A DNA stretch of 64,000 nt, taken from positions 620,001 through 684,000 of the forward strand of contig NKJG01000001.1 in NCBI GenBank assembly GCA_002256395.1. The letters run 5' to 3'. The notes under the pieces are model-generated. The model did no database searches and was not told the origin of the DNA. It saw only the letters and a list, made by a program, of their open reading frames with translations. Numbering within the stretch: position 1 is the stretch's first letter; each line of letters begins with the position of its first letter. Source of the DNA: Bacteroidetes bacterium B1(2017). GTDB lineage: Bacteria; Bacteroidota; Bacteroidia; UKL13-3. This document shows, piece by piece, positions 26,066 to 35,786 of the stretch. Made by a program: the position numbers and the translations under genes.

Positions 26066-26800
26066 ATGAAATTAAGTGTGGTTATTCCTGCCTATAATGA
26101 AGCTCTTGGCATTACCGAAACATTGGAGAATTTATATGCTAAACTTCAATCGGCTCAAATACTGCACGAAATTGTTGTGGTAAATGATAATTCAAAAGAT
26201 AATACCTTAGAAGTTCTTGAAGGGCTTCAAACTACCATACCTACTTTGGTTATTTATACGAACCTTGGTCCAAATGGATTTGGATACGCTGTAAGATATG
26301 GACTAGAAAAATTTTCTGGTGATTGTGTTGCCATCATGATGGCCGATTTAAGTGATTCGGCCGATGACCTACTCGTATTTTATAACAAAATGCTGGAAGG
26401 TTTCGATTGCGTTTATGGCACACGTTGGAGCAAGGGAGGAAAAGTATATGATTACCCAAGGCATAAGTTGTACTTAAATAGGTTATTTAACAACATAGTT
26501 AGAATGCTTTTTGGCATCCGTTACAATGATATCACCAATGCCTTTAAGCTATATAAAAAAGAAGTCATAGAAGGTGTTAAACCTTTTCTATCACCACATT
26601 TCAACTTAACGGTTGAGATTCCATTAAAGGCAATTATTAGAGGTTATACATACGCAGTTGTTCCAAATTCTTGGACAAATAGAAAGCATGGCGTTTCGAA
26701 CCTAAAAATTAAAGAAATGGGAAGTAGGTACTTCTTTATTTTGTTGTACTGCCTAATTGAAAAGTTCTTTAGCCAAGGCGACTTCAAGAAAAAATGGTAA
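26066..26800 (+). CDS. Family 2 glycosyltransferase, DPM1-like
   Basis: A 244-residue single-domain GT2 enzyme. SVVIPAYNE at the start, VVNDNSKDNT, MMADLSDS in place of the usual DxD, and the NAFKLYKK region match dolichyl/polyprenyl-phosphate sugar synthases. It lacks the C-terminal membrane helices of many relatives. I infer that it charges polyprenyl phosphate with the sugar produced by the two upstream epimerases, for use by the GT-C-like membrane proteins on both sides of the operon. It ends 6 bases before the convergent membrane protein gene. Confidence 0.88.
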   Translation: MKLSVVIPAYNEALGITETLENLYAKLQSAQILHEIVVVNDNSKDNTLEVLEGLQTTIPTLVIYTNLGPNGFGYAVRYGLEKFSGDCVAIMMADLSDSADDLLVFYNKMLEGFDCVYGTRWSKGGKVYDYPRHKLYLNRLFNNIVRMLFGIRYNDITNAFKLYKKEVIEGVKPFLSPHFNLTVEIPLKAIIRGYTYAVVPNSWTNRKHGVSNLKIKEMGSRYFFILLYCLIEKFFSQGDFKKKW

Positions 26801-26806
26801 TCCTTC

Positions 26807-28420
26807 CTATTCCTTCACTCTAAACCCATCCTCAATATTTTGAGTTCGCATACCTACCGAATCAATGAGGTAATAAGTGCATGGAAATTGATCCCAACAA
26901 GAACCTCCAATAGTTGTAACAATTGGTTTAATTGAACCCAATTGAATTGTAGGTAAGTGATTTTGAGGATAACTAATTGGATGTATCATGCCTGCCTGCA
27001 AATTTCCGGATTGAACGGTTTTGAATCCTAGATAAAAAGCAAATAACCCTGCCAAATAAATAAGCGCTAGTTTGGGGATTTCAAATTTAATTAATGGCGC
27101 CATTAAATAAAGAACCATAGCAATGCTACTAACCATATACCCAAACAAAAACCTAGGATGAGGGCCATTTAAAAATAAAAGTAAAAAGCCCGATTGAATA
27201 AAAATAATTGGCCAAATAAGCTCTTTTCGTTTTAATCCAAATACCCATAATATTGGGGTACTTAGTACAAACAATAAAATAAGTAACCTATTCAATAAAT
27301 CTAATTTAAGAAACCAAATAGGTAGCCATTCTTGCATTCTTAATTGACTAGTTATATAAACATCTTGCCCCGAAATTTTACCCCAATTTTTTATACTGAA
27401 TGTTTCCCATTTAAGCATGTATTCTGGAATTTTCCAGTCGAAATGAAATAGGTTAATCTGATGAAACGGATATAATAAATACCCACTTATAATAACATTC
27501 CCAATTAGCCAAGGAAGAATAAAAATACTTGCTAGGCCAATAACCTTTATAGGTGTCTTAAATTGTTTATTTTTAAGATATTCCCATAACCCAGGTAAAG
27601 CCAACATTCCAAATGAAATAGCGGTTGCTTTAACTGTTAGTATCCAACAACATATTAAAACTATCAATAAAAAATAAGCTGCCCGATTTTTAGGTTCGAA
27701 CCACCAGAAAATAAATAAATCAAGCAATAAATAAATTGTTAGGGTTACTTCAAAATCTGGCGTAACAGCACCAATAAAGGCAGTTTTAAAGGAAAGAATT
27801 ATGAAGGTTCCAAACAAAAGCCTCATCCATTGGTGGGCCTTTGAAAGCACTCTCGAAAAATAAAACCAGCTAAATGCTACAAAAAAAAATAAGGCATTTC
27901 CAACATAAACAGATTTTACCCCAAGCCAACTAAAACCTATGAAGGATTGAAAATTGAACCACCAATTATTATTGGCTAAAGGCCTATTAAAATTGCCAAG
28001 GCCAGGAATATTAGGGTAATTTTCGGCCCATTTTATGGCTTGTAAATGGTAATCGGCAATGTCTCCACTCCCTGGTCTACTAACAATTGAAAGGATTGCC
28101 CCCAAAAGTAACACTCCAAAAATCAACCAATTTTCTTTTAGGTTTGATCCAATACTTTTTAGAAGAAAGACTAAGGTAGAAGGTTTAGAAAAAATAAAGG
28201 CAATAAAAAAAACATGCACTACCCAATCAATCGGGAAAAAGAAATGGTAAATAGCAATGACAACACTTATAAATGAGATGCCAATAATTGGGAGAATAGC
28301 AGGATTCAAGTCGCCTTCTATTTCAATGGCAAAAAATTTCTTAAGCAAAGCCCAAGCAAAAGCACCTACGCAATAGGTAATAACATAAGCATAAACCAAT
28401 AAGGCAAAACTAACAAGCAT
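26807..28420 (-). CDS. Polytopic membrane protein, GT-C glycosyltransferase-like (2)
   Basis: A 537-residue protein with roughly a dozen hydrophobic helices and a first periplasmic loop carrying RPGSGDIADYHLQAIKW, an acidic/His motif resembling that of the membrane protein at 22157-23803. No signal peptide or soluble catalytic domain is seen. It lies 29 bases downstream of the 2-oxoglutarate oxygenase gene on the same strand, so the two are probably co-transcribed. Likely an integral-membrane sugar transferase using the lipid-linked donor made by the neighbouring operon. An alternative role as polymerase or flippase cannot be excluded. Confidence 0.65.
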   Translation of the reverse strand: MLVSFALLVYAYVITYCVGAFAWALLKKFFAIEIEGDLNPAILPIIGISFISVVIAIYHFFFPIDWVVHVFFIAFIFSKPSTLVFLLKSIGSNLKENWLIFGVLLLGAILSIVSRPGSGDIADYHLQAIKWAENYPNIPGLGNFNRPLANNNWWFNFQSFIGFSWLGVKSVYVGNALFFFVAFSWFYFSRVLSKAHQWMRLLFGTFIILSFKTAFIGAVTPDFEVTLTIYLLLDLFIFWWFEPKNRAAYFLLIVLICCWILTVKATAISFGMLALPGLWEYLKNKQFKTPIKVIGLASIFILPWLIGNVIISGYLLYPFHQINLFHFDWKIPEYMLKWETFSIKNWGKISGQDVYITSQLRMQEWLPIWFLKLDLLNRLLILLFVLSTPILWVFGLKRKELIWPIIFIQSGFLLLFLNGPHPRFLFGYMVSSIAMVLYLMAPLIKFEIPKLALIYLAGLFAFYLGFKTVQSGNLQAGMIHPISYPQNHLPTIQLGSIKPIVTTIGGSCWDQFPCTYYLIDSVGMRTQNIEDGFRVKE

Positions 28421-28449
28421 GCCGCAAAGTAAAAGAAAATGATGGACGC

Positions 28450-29238
28450 TTAAAAAGTAATTCCAAATCTTCTTAGTTGGCGTTTAATAAAATTCTTAGC
28501 CCCCTCTTTAACTGGAGTAAGCGCCTTCTTTATTGTGCTATCGGTAGGTCGCGCCTTAAATACGGTATCGTGATATTTAGCTGCATCATCTCTAAGGGCT
28601 GTATAGTAATAGGCGTAAAAAGATTTTCTTGTTACCCCATCTGGCACTTTAATAGCTGCGTACCCATGATAGCTAATCTCATTTGTTTCAAAAATCAAAC
28701 ATCTATTAAATGAGGGAAATACTTTTTTATCTAGGTTCGTCATATCTGCATTCCATAGTTCGGTATGCCCACCATATTCTTCTTTCCAATCGCGATTAAA
28801 GAAAATAAGTAAATTCACTCGTCTATGAATTCCTCTATCTGCATGAATATTAAAATCGATATGGATATCTAAAAAGCTACCGTTTGCCCCTTGGTGTAAG
28901 CCACCACCTAAGGCATCGGGCACACTAAACAAATCATCTATACCAGTAATTTTGCTCATAATTTGGCACCAAACTGGACTATGCAAATCTTCACGTAATT
29001 GGGTAAATAGGGCAGGAAAATCTTCAAAGTTTGAGCCCTCCGCCTTATATTCATTTACGCCTTTATACTTTTTATTAAACACTTCCTCTTTTGGAAAGCC
29101 ATCAAATAATTCATCCGCAATTTCAGGCTTTAAAAAACCATCAATAACAACATGTTTGTATGGCTTTGATTCGGCAAACGATTTCTTTAATTGGTCAATG
29201 CTAACTTCGTTAAAAAGGCTGGTATTTATTAATTTCAT
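28450..29238 (-). CDS. 2-oxoglutarate/Fe(II)-dependent oxygenase
   Basis: A 262-residue protein with the double-stranded beta-helix iron site of prolyl-hydroxylase-like oxygenases: H126 and D128 (IHID), the distal H191 (SYHGYAAI) and R204 (TRKSFYAYYYT) for the 2-oxoglutarate carboxylate. GGHTELWN forms the usual central strand. The C-terminal 40 residues are basic. It is cytosolic and lies in the glycan locus upstream of a GT-C-like gene, so the substrate could be a sugar, a lipid-linked intermediate or a protein. Similar oxygenases occur in O-antigen and capsule clusters. Confidence 0.85.
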   Translation of the reverse strand: MKLINTSLFNEVSIDQLKKSFAESKPYKHVVIDGFLKPEIADELFDGFPKEEVFNKKYKGVNEYKAEGSNFEDFPALFTQLREDLHSPVWCQIMSKITGIDDLFSVPDALGGGLHQGANGSFLDIHIDFNIHADRGIHRRVNLLIFFNRDWKEEYGGHTELWNADMTNLDKKVFPSFNRCLIFETNEISYHGYAAIKVPDGVTRKSFYAYYYTALRDDAAKYHDTVFKARPTDSTIKKALTPVKEGAKNFIKRQLRRFGITF

Positions 29239-29332
29239 GCGTAGAATTTCAATTTAATTTTTAGGTTTCTTGCTTTGCAATTTAGATTATTTCTAAACAA
29301 ATAAATGTAAAAAGATAGACTTTACCTCAAAC

Positions 29333-29368
29333 AAAAAAGGCCATAACTCAAATGAGCTATGGCCTTTT
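29333..29368 (-). terminator. Intrinsic terminator of sucD
   Basis: On the minus strand a stem of AAAAGGCCATA paired with TATGGCCTTTT encloses a CTC/GAG inner stem and is followed by a T-run. It lies 17 bases after the sucD stop codon. Confidence 0.9.
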
Positions 29369-29384
29369 CGTTAATACTATAGAA

Positions 29385-30266
29385 TTATGCTTTTGCTTGA
29401 AGTGCTTTAAGCATTTCTGAACCAATTTCAGCTGGTGATTCAACAACATATAAACCACACTCACGCATAATGGCCATTTTAGCAGCTGCTGTATCGTCTT
29501 TTCCACCAATAATAGCTCCTGCATGTCCCATTCTGCGTCCTGGAGGCGCTGTTTGGCCAGCAATAAATCCAACAACTGGTTTTTTATTTCCGTTTGCTTT
29601 AATCCAACGAGCGGCATCTGCTTCATAACTTCCACCAATTTCGCCTATCATAATAATAGCGTCGGTTTCAGGGTCGTTCATTAGCATTTCTACTGCGTTC
29701 TTTGTAGGAGTTCCAATAATTGGATCACCGCCAATACCAATAGCTGTGCTAATTCCTAAACCAGCTTTTACCACTTGATCTGCAGCTTCATAAGTAAGAG
29801 TTCCTGATTTAGAAACAATACCAATTCTACCAGTTTTAAAAACAAAACCTGGCATGATACCTACTTTAGCTTGGCCAGGGGTAATAATACCTGGGCAATT
29901 TGGACCAATTAATACGCAATCTCTTGATTTAATATATTCCTTTACAGGAATCATATCGGCAACCGGAATACCTTCAGTTATACATACAATTACTTTAATA
30001 CCAGCATCTGCGGCTTCCATAATCGCATCGGCAGCAAAAGCTGGCGGTACAAAAATAATAGAAACGTTGGCACCTGTTGCTGTAACTGCATCTAACACAG
30101 TATTGAACACTGGCTTTTCTAAATGTAATTGGCCACCTTTCCCAGGTGTAACACCGCCAACTAAATTTGTTCCGTATTCAATCATTTGCTGGGCATGAAA
30201 AGAGCCCTCGCTACCGGTAAATCCTTGTACGATTACCTTTGAATTCTTATCTACTAATACTGACAT
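29385..30266 (-). CDS. sucD: Succinyl-CoA synthetase, alpha subunit
   Basis: A 293-residue TCA-cycle enzyme subunit (succinyl-CoA + ADP/GDP + Pi to succinate + ATP/GTP). The CoA-binding Rossmann motif [13 protein letters not shown] is at 15-27, the [10 protein letters not shown] segment at 121-130, and the active-site histidine H248 lies in MGHAGAII. The length is standard. The beta subunit (sucC) is not in this window, so the genes are split in this genome. A clear terminator follows. Confidence 0.98.
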   Translation of the reverse strand: MSVLVDKNSKVIVQGFTGSEGSFHAQQMIEYGTNLVGGVTPGKGGQLHLEKPVFNTVLDAVTATGANVSIIFVPPAFAADAIMEAADAGIKVIVCITEGIPVADMIPVKEYIKSRDCVLIGPNCPGIITPGQAKVGIMPGFVFKTGRIGIVSKSGTLTYEAADQVVKAGLGISTAIGIGGDPIIGTPTKNAVEMLMNDPETDAIIMIGEIGGSYEADAARWIKANGNKKPVVGFIAGQTAPPGRRMGHAGAIIGGKDDTAAAKMAIMRECGLYVVESPAEIGSEMLKALQAKA

Positions 30267-30355
30267 AGCTTGATTTTTAAGCAGGGCAAATATGAACTAT
30301 TTTTTAAAAAAATCATACCTTAAACTTATTTATTTAAAGGCAAGGAGTTTTCTAC

Positions 30356-32833
30356 TTATTTAAATGCTCTTGAGGTCAACAATTCCTCAATTTTAGAGAT
30401 TAATATGGCCTTATTAATAGGTTTTGTCAAATAATCATTCATTCCAACATCAAAACACTTCTTTTTTTCAATGGCATCGTCGTGAGCAGTTACCGCTAAA
30501 ATTGGAATATTTCTATCCATAGCAAATTCATCGCGAGTACGAATATGATGAGTAGCTTCAATTCCATCCATTTCTGGCATTCGAATATCCATTAAAATTA
30601 AATCGAAACTTTTCTCTTTTAAATAACTTAATGCCTTAAGGCCATTATCAGCAATCACAAATTGATACCCTTCCTTTTCCAAAATTTTGGCAAATAATCG
30701 CTGATTTAGTTGATTGTCCTCAACAACTAAAATTTGATATTTAGAATGTTCGCCAATAGTGTTTTCACCAGACTTTCCTTTAAACTTATCCTCAGGTCTA
30801 TCCAAATCTTCCACTTCAACTTCCAAAATAAAACTACTACCAACACCTTTTTCGGAAATTACCTCAATGTGGCCTTTCATTAAATCACACAGTTCTTTCA
30901 CATTTTTGAGCCCAATTCCAAAACCGTTAGCTCTATTACTAATTTGCGGCGCACCCTTAAAAATCTGTTTAATTTCCTTTTCGCTTAATCCTGGACCTTC
31001 ATCAATAACTGAAATCTGAAGTGTACTTAATCGTTTTCCATCTTTAACCCTACTAGCACTTTGCTTTACCTCAATTTTAACAACGCCTTTATCACATAGT
31101 TTAACAGCATTGCTCATTAGGTTTTGAATCATATTTATAAGCTTTTGCTTATCGGCATTAATTTGTTTTGGAACGCCAGGGTATACCATTTGATTAAATA
31201 GTAGCCCTTTATGTTTACATTGAAACCCATATATCCGAAAGAGCTCTTCCAGCGCTTCTAGAAAATCAAACGGCGTGGCAACCGGATAAGCTTCCTTTCT
31301 ATCTAATTGAAGATAGGTAATTAAATTATTTAGTAAGAACATTAACTCATCACTACTTAATTTAATATACGTTAAATAGTCTTTTAGCTCGCTAAATGTT
31401 TTGCTTTCCAAAGCTAACTGACTCATTCCAACAATACCATTTAGCGGGGTCCTAATTTCATGGTTTATTTGCTGAAGCATATTACTTTTTGCTTTACTAC
31501 TAAGCTCAAAAAGTTTGTTCTTTTTATTTAAGTTAAAAGTAAAAATAATTAACCCTGTAAGTAATAATAGGAAGAAAATTATAACACTTGTAGCAATTAA
31601 TAAGATGTTTCTTCTTTCAATGGCTGAGGCTTGCTCGGCAATTTTTAATTGGCTAATTTCATTTTCCTTAGCCATCAATTTTAGTTTTTGTTCTTTCCGC
31701 TCATTTTCAAATTTAGTAGCAACAAAACCTATTTCTGTTTTTTTACTATTGTCAATTAAGGATTGATCTATTTGCTTTTTTAGTTTAAAAAAATAGTCGG
31801 CCTTTGCTTGATTTTTCAATTTCAAATAAATCTCTGCCTGCGTATTATAAATTTCTCCACTTTCCGACAATTTCGGATTTCTATTTGCGATCTCTAACCC
31901 AAGGTTCGCATAATATATCGCAGAATCCATTTGTCCTAACGCCAAAAAAGTATTGGCCATAGCCGATGATTCAAGAAGCAAGGAAGTTGAATTCCTCATT
32001 CTCACATCTATTTTATAGGCCTCACTAAAATAGGGCAATGCTTTTTTAAATTGTTTACGTGACTGGTAAACTAGGCCAATATTATGAAGTGCTGATGAAA
32101 TATCATTCGCATTACTTAAACGTCTGAATACTTCCAAAGCATTTGAATAATGGTATAATGCCTTTAAATCATAATTATTTTTCTTATAGATACTTGCCAA
32201 ATTGTTTTCAATTTCAGCAACTATTAATTCATCTTTTGTGCCTTTATATAACTCCAGCGACCTTAAATAATAAACCTCGGCCTCCTGCAAATTATTTAAA
32301 TCCATATACAGGGTACCAATATTATTATAGGTTCGGGCCGCCCTAGGAAAATCACCAATTTGCTCCGATATTTTAACAGAGGCAATATAATAGCGCATTG
32401 TTTTACTATAGTCGCCTTGCATATAGGCCAAATTCCCTAAACTATGATAGGCCAAAGAAACGGCATGGGGTTCTTTGCATTTAAGAGCTAAAGATAGCCC
32501 AGTTAAATAATGCTGTTTAGCTACAACTAAATTATTTTGGTTTTTTTCTAAAATACCAATTATGATTTCGGAGGTTGCCTTTCCCTTACAATAATTTAAT
32601 TTATTGCTAAGGGCATAGGCCTGTCGGGCATAATTTCCTGCCTTTGTGGTGTCAATACTTCTAAAGCAGTTCGCTAATCCATTTAAGATATCAGCTCTCT
32701 GCAAATCATTAGCAAAAGGCAACAAACTTTCCAAGCTATCGCGCTCTGTTTCAGATTGTGCATTCGCTTTGTTAAATAGTAAACATAACAAAGCAATCCA
32801 AATAAACCTTCCTAAATAGTTAAATACCCTCAT
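30356..32833 (-). CDS. TPR hybrid sensor histidine kinase with receiver domain
   Basis: From the ATG at 32833 (preceded by GAGAGGA; the frame is open to a TTG at 32854) this is an 825-residue protein. A signal peptide (to about residue 25, NKANAQ) precedes a periplasmic region of tetratricopeptide repeats (about 35-360) and a coiled coil. One transmembrane helix (about 408-433) leads to HisKA with the acceptor H458 (NHEIRTPLNG) and an HATPase domain (N-box LMSNAVKL, DEGPGLS, GFGIGLKN). A C-terminal receiver has acceptor D749 (LILMDIRMPEMDG) and lysine in LTKPI. There is no DNA-binding output, so the signal must pass to another protein by phosphorelay. The stimulus is unknown. Confidence 0.93.
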   Translation of the reverse strand: MRVFNYLGRFIWIALLCLLFNKANAQSETERDSLESLLPFANDLQRADILNGLANCFRSIDTTKAGNYARQAYALSNKLNYCKGKATSEIIIGILEKNQNNLVVAKQHYLTGLSLALKCKEPHAVSLAYHSLGNLAYMQGDYSKTMRYYIASVKISEQIGDFPRAARTYNNIGTLYMDLNNLQEAEVYYLRSLELYKGTKDELIVAEIENNLASIYKKNNYDLKALYHYSNALEVFRRLSNANDISSALHNIGLVYQSRKQFKKALPYFSEAYKIDVRMRNSTSLLLESSAMANTFLALGQMDSAIYYANLGLEIANRNPKLSESGEIYNTQAEIYLKLKNQAKADYFFKLKKQIDQSLIDNSKKTEIGFVATKFENERKEQKLKLMAKENEISQLKIAEQASAIERRNILLIATSVIIFFLLLLTGLIIFTFNLNKKNKLFELSSKAKSNMLQQINHEIRTPLNGIVGMSQLALESKTFSELKDYLTYIKLSSDELMFLLNNLITYLQLDRKEAYPVATPFDFLEALEELFRIYGFQCKHKGLLFNQMVYPGVPKQINADKQKLINMIQNLMSNAVKLCDKGVVKIEVKQSASRVKDGKRLSTLQISVIDEGPGLSEKEIKQIFKGAPQISNRANGFGIGLKNVKELCDLMKGHIEVISEKGVGSSFILEVEVEDLDRPEDKFKGKSGENTIGEHSKYQILVVEDNQLNQRLFAKILEKEGYQFVIADNGLKALSYLKEKSFDLILMDIRMPEMDGIEATHHIRTRDEFAMDRNIPILAVTAHDDAIEKKKCFDVGMNDYLTKPINKAILISKIEELLTSRAFK

Positions 32834-32892
32834 TCCTCTCAGTCGTTTCTGCAACTAAAATAATTAAGCCTTTGCCAATTCCCTAATTTATT

Positions 32893-33246
32893 TTAAGATT
32901 TACTTTGTAATGCTTCCCAATACTCTACAGCCCTGCGTGTATGGGGTATTACAATAGTACCTCCAACAATATTTGCCACAGCAAAAATTTCAAACATTTG
33001 GTCAGTTGTAACGCCTAACTCAAAACATTTACCTAAATGATATTTTACACAATCATCACATCTCAAAACCATACTTGCTACCAAACCTAACATTTCTTTG
33101 GTAACTGTAGGTAAAGCACCCTCTTCATAGGTATTTGTATCCAAATTAAACAAACGTTTTAATACCAAATTGTCTGAACCAAGGATTTTCTGGTTCATTT
33201 TTTCTCTATAGGAATTGAATTCATCAACTTTTATCTGGTTTTCCAT
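32893..33246 (-). CDS. Carboxymuconolactone decarboxylase-family protein
   Basis: A 117-residue protein from the ATG at 33246; the frame extends to a TTG at 33267, but that start would overlap the upstream gene. The RCDDCVKYH motif (CxxC plus His) and the following helical FELGVTTDQMFEIFAVANIVGG match the AhpD/CMD fold, whose CxxC members are peroxidase-linked thiol reductants. Probably a small thiol-disulfide redox protein rather than a true decarboxylase. It follows the MGMT-like gene by 13 bases, so the two are co-transcribed and may both serve stress or damage responses. Confidence 0.85.
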   Translation of the reverse strand: MENQIKVDEFNSYREKMNQKILGSDNLVLKRLFNLDTNTYEEGALPTVTKEMLGLVASMVLRCDDCVKYHLGKCFELGVTTDQMFEIFAVANIVGGTIVIPHTRRAVEYWEALQSKS

Positions 33247-33259
33247 ATTTTTTTTTATT

Positions 33260-33598
33260 TTATTCAATACTTAGCTCCACATTTGGATCCCAAAAATAGG
33301 TAGCAAAATCCTTAACAGAATCATTTTCAACAACAATACCTTCCGACTCAAGCAATAATTGCATTTGATTTGGAGAACCAAAATGGTGTTTGCCCGTTAA
33401 TAAACCATTTCTATTTAATACTCTGTGAGCAGGTACAGGTGGTATTTGTTGATGAGCAGAATTCATAGCATATCCAACCATGCGTGCACCCGAAGTAGCG
33501 CCTAAATAGCGAGCTATAGCTCCATATGAACTTAATCTTCCCCTTGGAATAAGTCGAACAACTTCGTATACATCCTTAAAAAAATCTTTCTGCTGCAT
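33260..33598 (-). CDS. MGMT-family alkyltransferase-like protein lacking the acceptor cysteine
   Basis: A 112-residue protein matching the C-terminal DNA-binding domain of O6-alkylguanine-DNA alkyltransferases: RGRLSSYGAIARYLG forms the helix-turn-helix and arginine finger region, and VPAHRVLNRNG the active-site loop. The alkyl-accepting Cys of the PCHR motif is Ala57 here (PAHR). Such alkyltransferase-like (ATL) proteins bind O6-alkylguanine without repairing it and hand the lesion to nucleotide excision repair. It is co-transcribed with the CMD-family gene downstream and divergent from recQ, 58 bases away. Confidence 0.9.
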   Translation of the reverse strand: MQQKDFFKDVYEVVRLIPRGRLSSYGAIARYLGATSGARMVGYAMNSAHQQIPPVPAHRVLNRNGLLTGKHHFGSPNQMQLLLESEGIVVENDSVKDFATYFWDPNVELSIE

Positions 33599-33656
33599 AA
33601 TTGGTAATAAAAGATGCTATTCTTCTATAGTGCAAATCAAATGCTATGTTTGAAAA

Positions 33657-35786
33657 ATGCAAGGCACAAATAACCCACAAAATATTCTTAAAAAGCATTT
33701 TGGTTTCGACCAATTTAGGCCCCTGCAGGAGGATATTATTACTGGAGTACTAAATCAAAAGGACACCTTGGTTCTTATGCCAACCGGTGGAGGAAAATCT
33801 ATTTGTTTTCAATTACCTGCCTTACTATTACCCCATATTACACTTGTAATTTCACCCCTAATTGCACTCATGAAAGATCAAGTTGAGGCTCTTAAGGCAA
33901 ATGGAATTGCTGCCGATTTTTTAAACAGCAGCATGGACGAAGGAGAACAAAATAACCTAATAGATAAACTTAAAAGAGGCGAAATTAAATTACTATATCT
34001 GTCTCCTGAAAAACTGCTCACCCTTGCATCCTATTTAGAGGCCAATATTAAAATTTCACTCATTGCTATTGACGAAGCTCATTGCATAAGCCAATGGGGA
34101 CATGATTTTAGGCCAGAATACACCAAATTGGCCAAACTGCGAGATCTATGGCCAAACATTCCAGTAATTGCCCTAACTGCAACTGCAGATAAAATTACTA
34201 GAAAAGACATTGTAAAACAGTTAAACCTACAAAACCCAAATATTTTTGTAGCTAGTTTTGATAGACCAAATTTAAGCCTAAGCGTAAAGTTTGCGGTTAA
34301 GAAAAAACAAAAACTTCAGGAAATTTCAGATTTTATTGATACCAGAAAAAACGAAAGTGGAATCATTTATTGCCTAAGCAGAAAATCAACCGAAGAAATG
34401 GCAAGCGAACTTAGTGAATTTGGAATTTCTGCAGAATGTTACCATGCAGGCCTTAGTTCTGAGCAAAGAAACAAGGTTCAAGACAATTTTATAAATGATC
34501 GAACCAAAGTAATCTGCGCAACAATTGCATTTGGAATGGGTATAGATAAAAGCAATGTCCGCTTTGTTATTCACAATAGTCTTCCAAAAAACATGGAAGG
34601 CTATTACCAAGAAATTGGAAGAGCTGGCAGGGATGGATTGCCTTCTGATACAATTCTATATTACTCTTTAGGAGACATTATGCTTCTTAGAAGTTTTATT
34701 GAGGATAGCGGTCAAAAAGAACTCAATTTTGAGAAATTAAATAGAATGCAGCAGTATGCCGAAACTCCAATTTGTAGAAGAAAAATACTCCTTGCCTATT
34801 TTGGAGAAACCTTAGAAATGCCGTGCAATAATTGCGATGTTTGCAAACAACCTCGAAGTACATTTGATGGTACCTTACTTGCGCAAAAAGCCCTCTCTGC
34901 TTTGGTTCGAACCGAGGAAAAAGTTGGCAACAATTTGCTCATTGATATTTTGAGAGGCTCACATAGAAAAGAAATTATTGAGAACAATTATGATAAGATA
35001 AAAACCTATGGAGCAGGAAAAGATTTGCCTTATAGCGATTGGCAAAAATACTTGCTACAAATGTTAAATCTAGGTTTGGTTGAAATTGCCTATGACGACA
35101 ATCATACGCTTAAAGTGAGTGATTTTGGGAAGGAAGTTTTATTTGGAAAAAAATCTATCGATCTAGTTAAAACCGACGAACTACAAAAATTTGAACCTAA
35201 GAAAAAAAGAAACTTGCTAGAAGATGATGTGAAAGATTTAGATAAAGAATTGTTTGATTATTTAAGAAGTGTTAGAAGACAATTTTCGGAAAAAGAAAAT
35301 GTACCCGCCTATGTTATATTTAGTGATGCTACACTTCAAGAATTATCGGAGAAAAAGCCAATTCAAATAAGCGACTTGCTCCATATAAATGGAATGGGAG
35401 AGTTTAAAATTAAAAAGTATGGAAATACCTTTGTAAAAGAAATCAAACAATGGCTTAGGAACAATGATGTGAAAGCCCCTAAAGGCAATACCTATAAGGA
35501 AACATTTGAATTACTAAAGGAGGGCTACTCTATTGAGGAAATTGCTGAGGCAAGAAAAATTCATACCACTACCATTTATTCTCATATCGCCCAATTATAT
35601 TCCAAAAACGAAATTGACTCCTTGGACCCATACATTAATTCTGTGGAAATTGAATTGGTAAGGAAAGCTGCCTCTGAATTGGGGGATACAAAACAATTAA
35701 CTCCCATTTTTAATCATTTAAACCAAGAAATACCCTTTCACATTATTCGTTTATGCCTAGCATATATTGAAAAAGAATTGGGCTAA
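33657..35786 (+). CDS. recQ: ATP-dependent DNA helicase RecQ
   Basis: A 709-residue 3'-5' DNA helicase. The Walker A PTGGGKS is at 42-48 and DEAH at about 139-142 followed by CISQWGHDFR; the helicase C domain has GIIYCLSRK and GRAGRDG. A zinc-binding RQC region with CRRK and CNNCDVC lies near 373-396, an HRDC domain near 530-600, and a C-terminal helix-turn-helix (about 615-660, GYSIEEIAEARKIHTTTIYSHI) as in many Bacteroidota RecQ proteins. It acts in recombination repair and fork rescue. Its stop overlaps by 4 bases the convergent gene at 35783. Confidence 0.97.
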   Translation: MQGTNNPQNILKKHFGFDQFRPLQEDIITGVLNQKDTLVLMPTGGGKSICFQLPALLLPHITLVISPLIALMKDQVEALKANGIAADFLNSSMDEGEQNNLIDKLKRGEIKLLYLSPEKLLTLASYLEANIKISLIAIDEAHCISQWGHDFRPEYTKLAKLRDLWPNIPVIALTATADKITRKDIVKQLNLQNPNIFVASFDRPNLSLSVKFAVKKKQKLQEISDFIDTRKNESGIIYCLSRKSTEEMASELSEFGISAECYHAGLSSEQRNKVQDNFINDRTKVICATIAFGMGIDKSNVRFVIHNSLPKNMEGYYQEIGRAGRDGLPSDTILYYSLGDIMLLRSFIEDSGQKELNFEKLNRMQQYAETPICRRKILLAYFGETLEMPCNNCDVCKQPRSTFDGTLLAQKALSALVRTEEKVGNNLLIDILRGSHRKEIIENNYDKIKTYGAGKDLPYSDWQKYLLQMLNLGLVEIAYDDNHTLKVSDFGKEVLFGKKSIDLVKTDELQKFEPKKKRNLLEDDVKDLDKELFDYLRSVRRQFSEKENVPAYVIFSDATLQELSEKKPIQISDLLHINGMGEFKIKKYGNTFVKEIKQWLRNNDVKAPKGNTYKETFELLKEGYSIEEIAEARKIHTTTIYSHIAQLYSKNEIDSLDPYINSVEIELVRKAASELGDTKQLTPIFNHLNQEIPFHIIRLCLAYIEKELG

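Noticed and set aside
29357..29638. 93-codon minus-strand ORF overlapping the sucD 3' end
   Set aside because: It is a different frame of sucD and runs through the sucD terminator.
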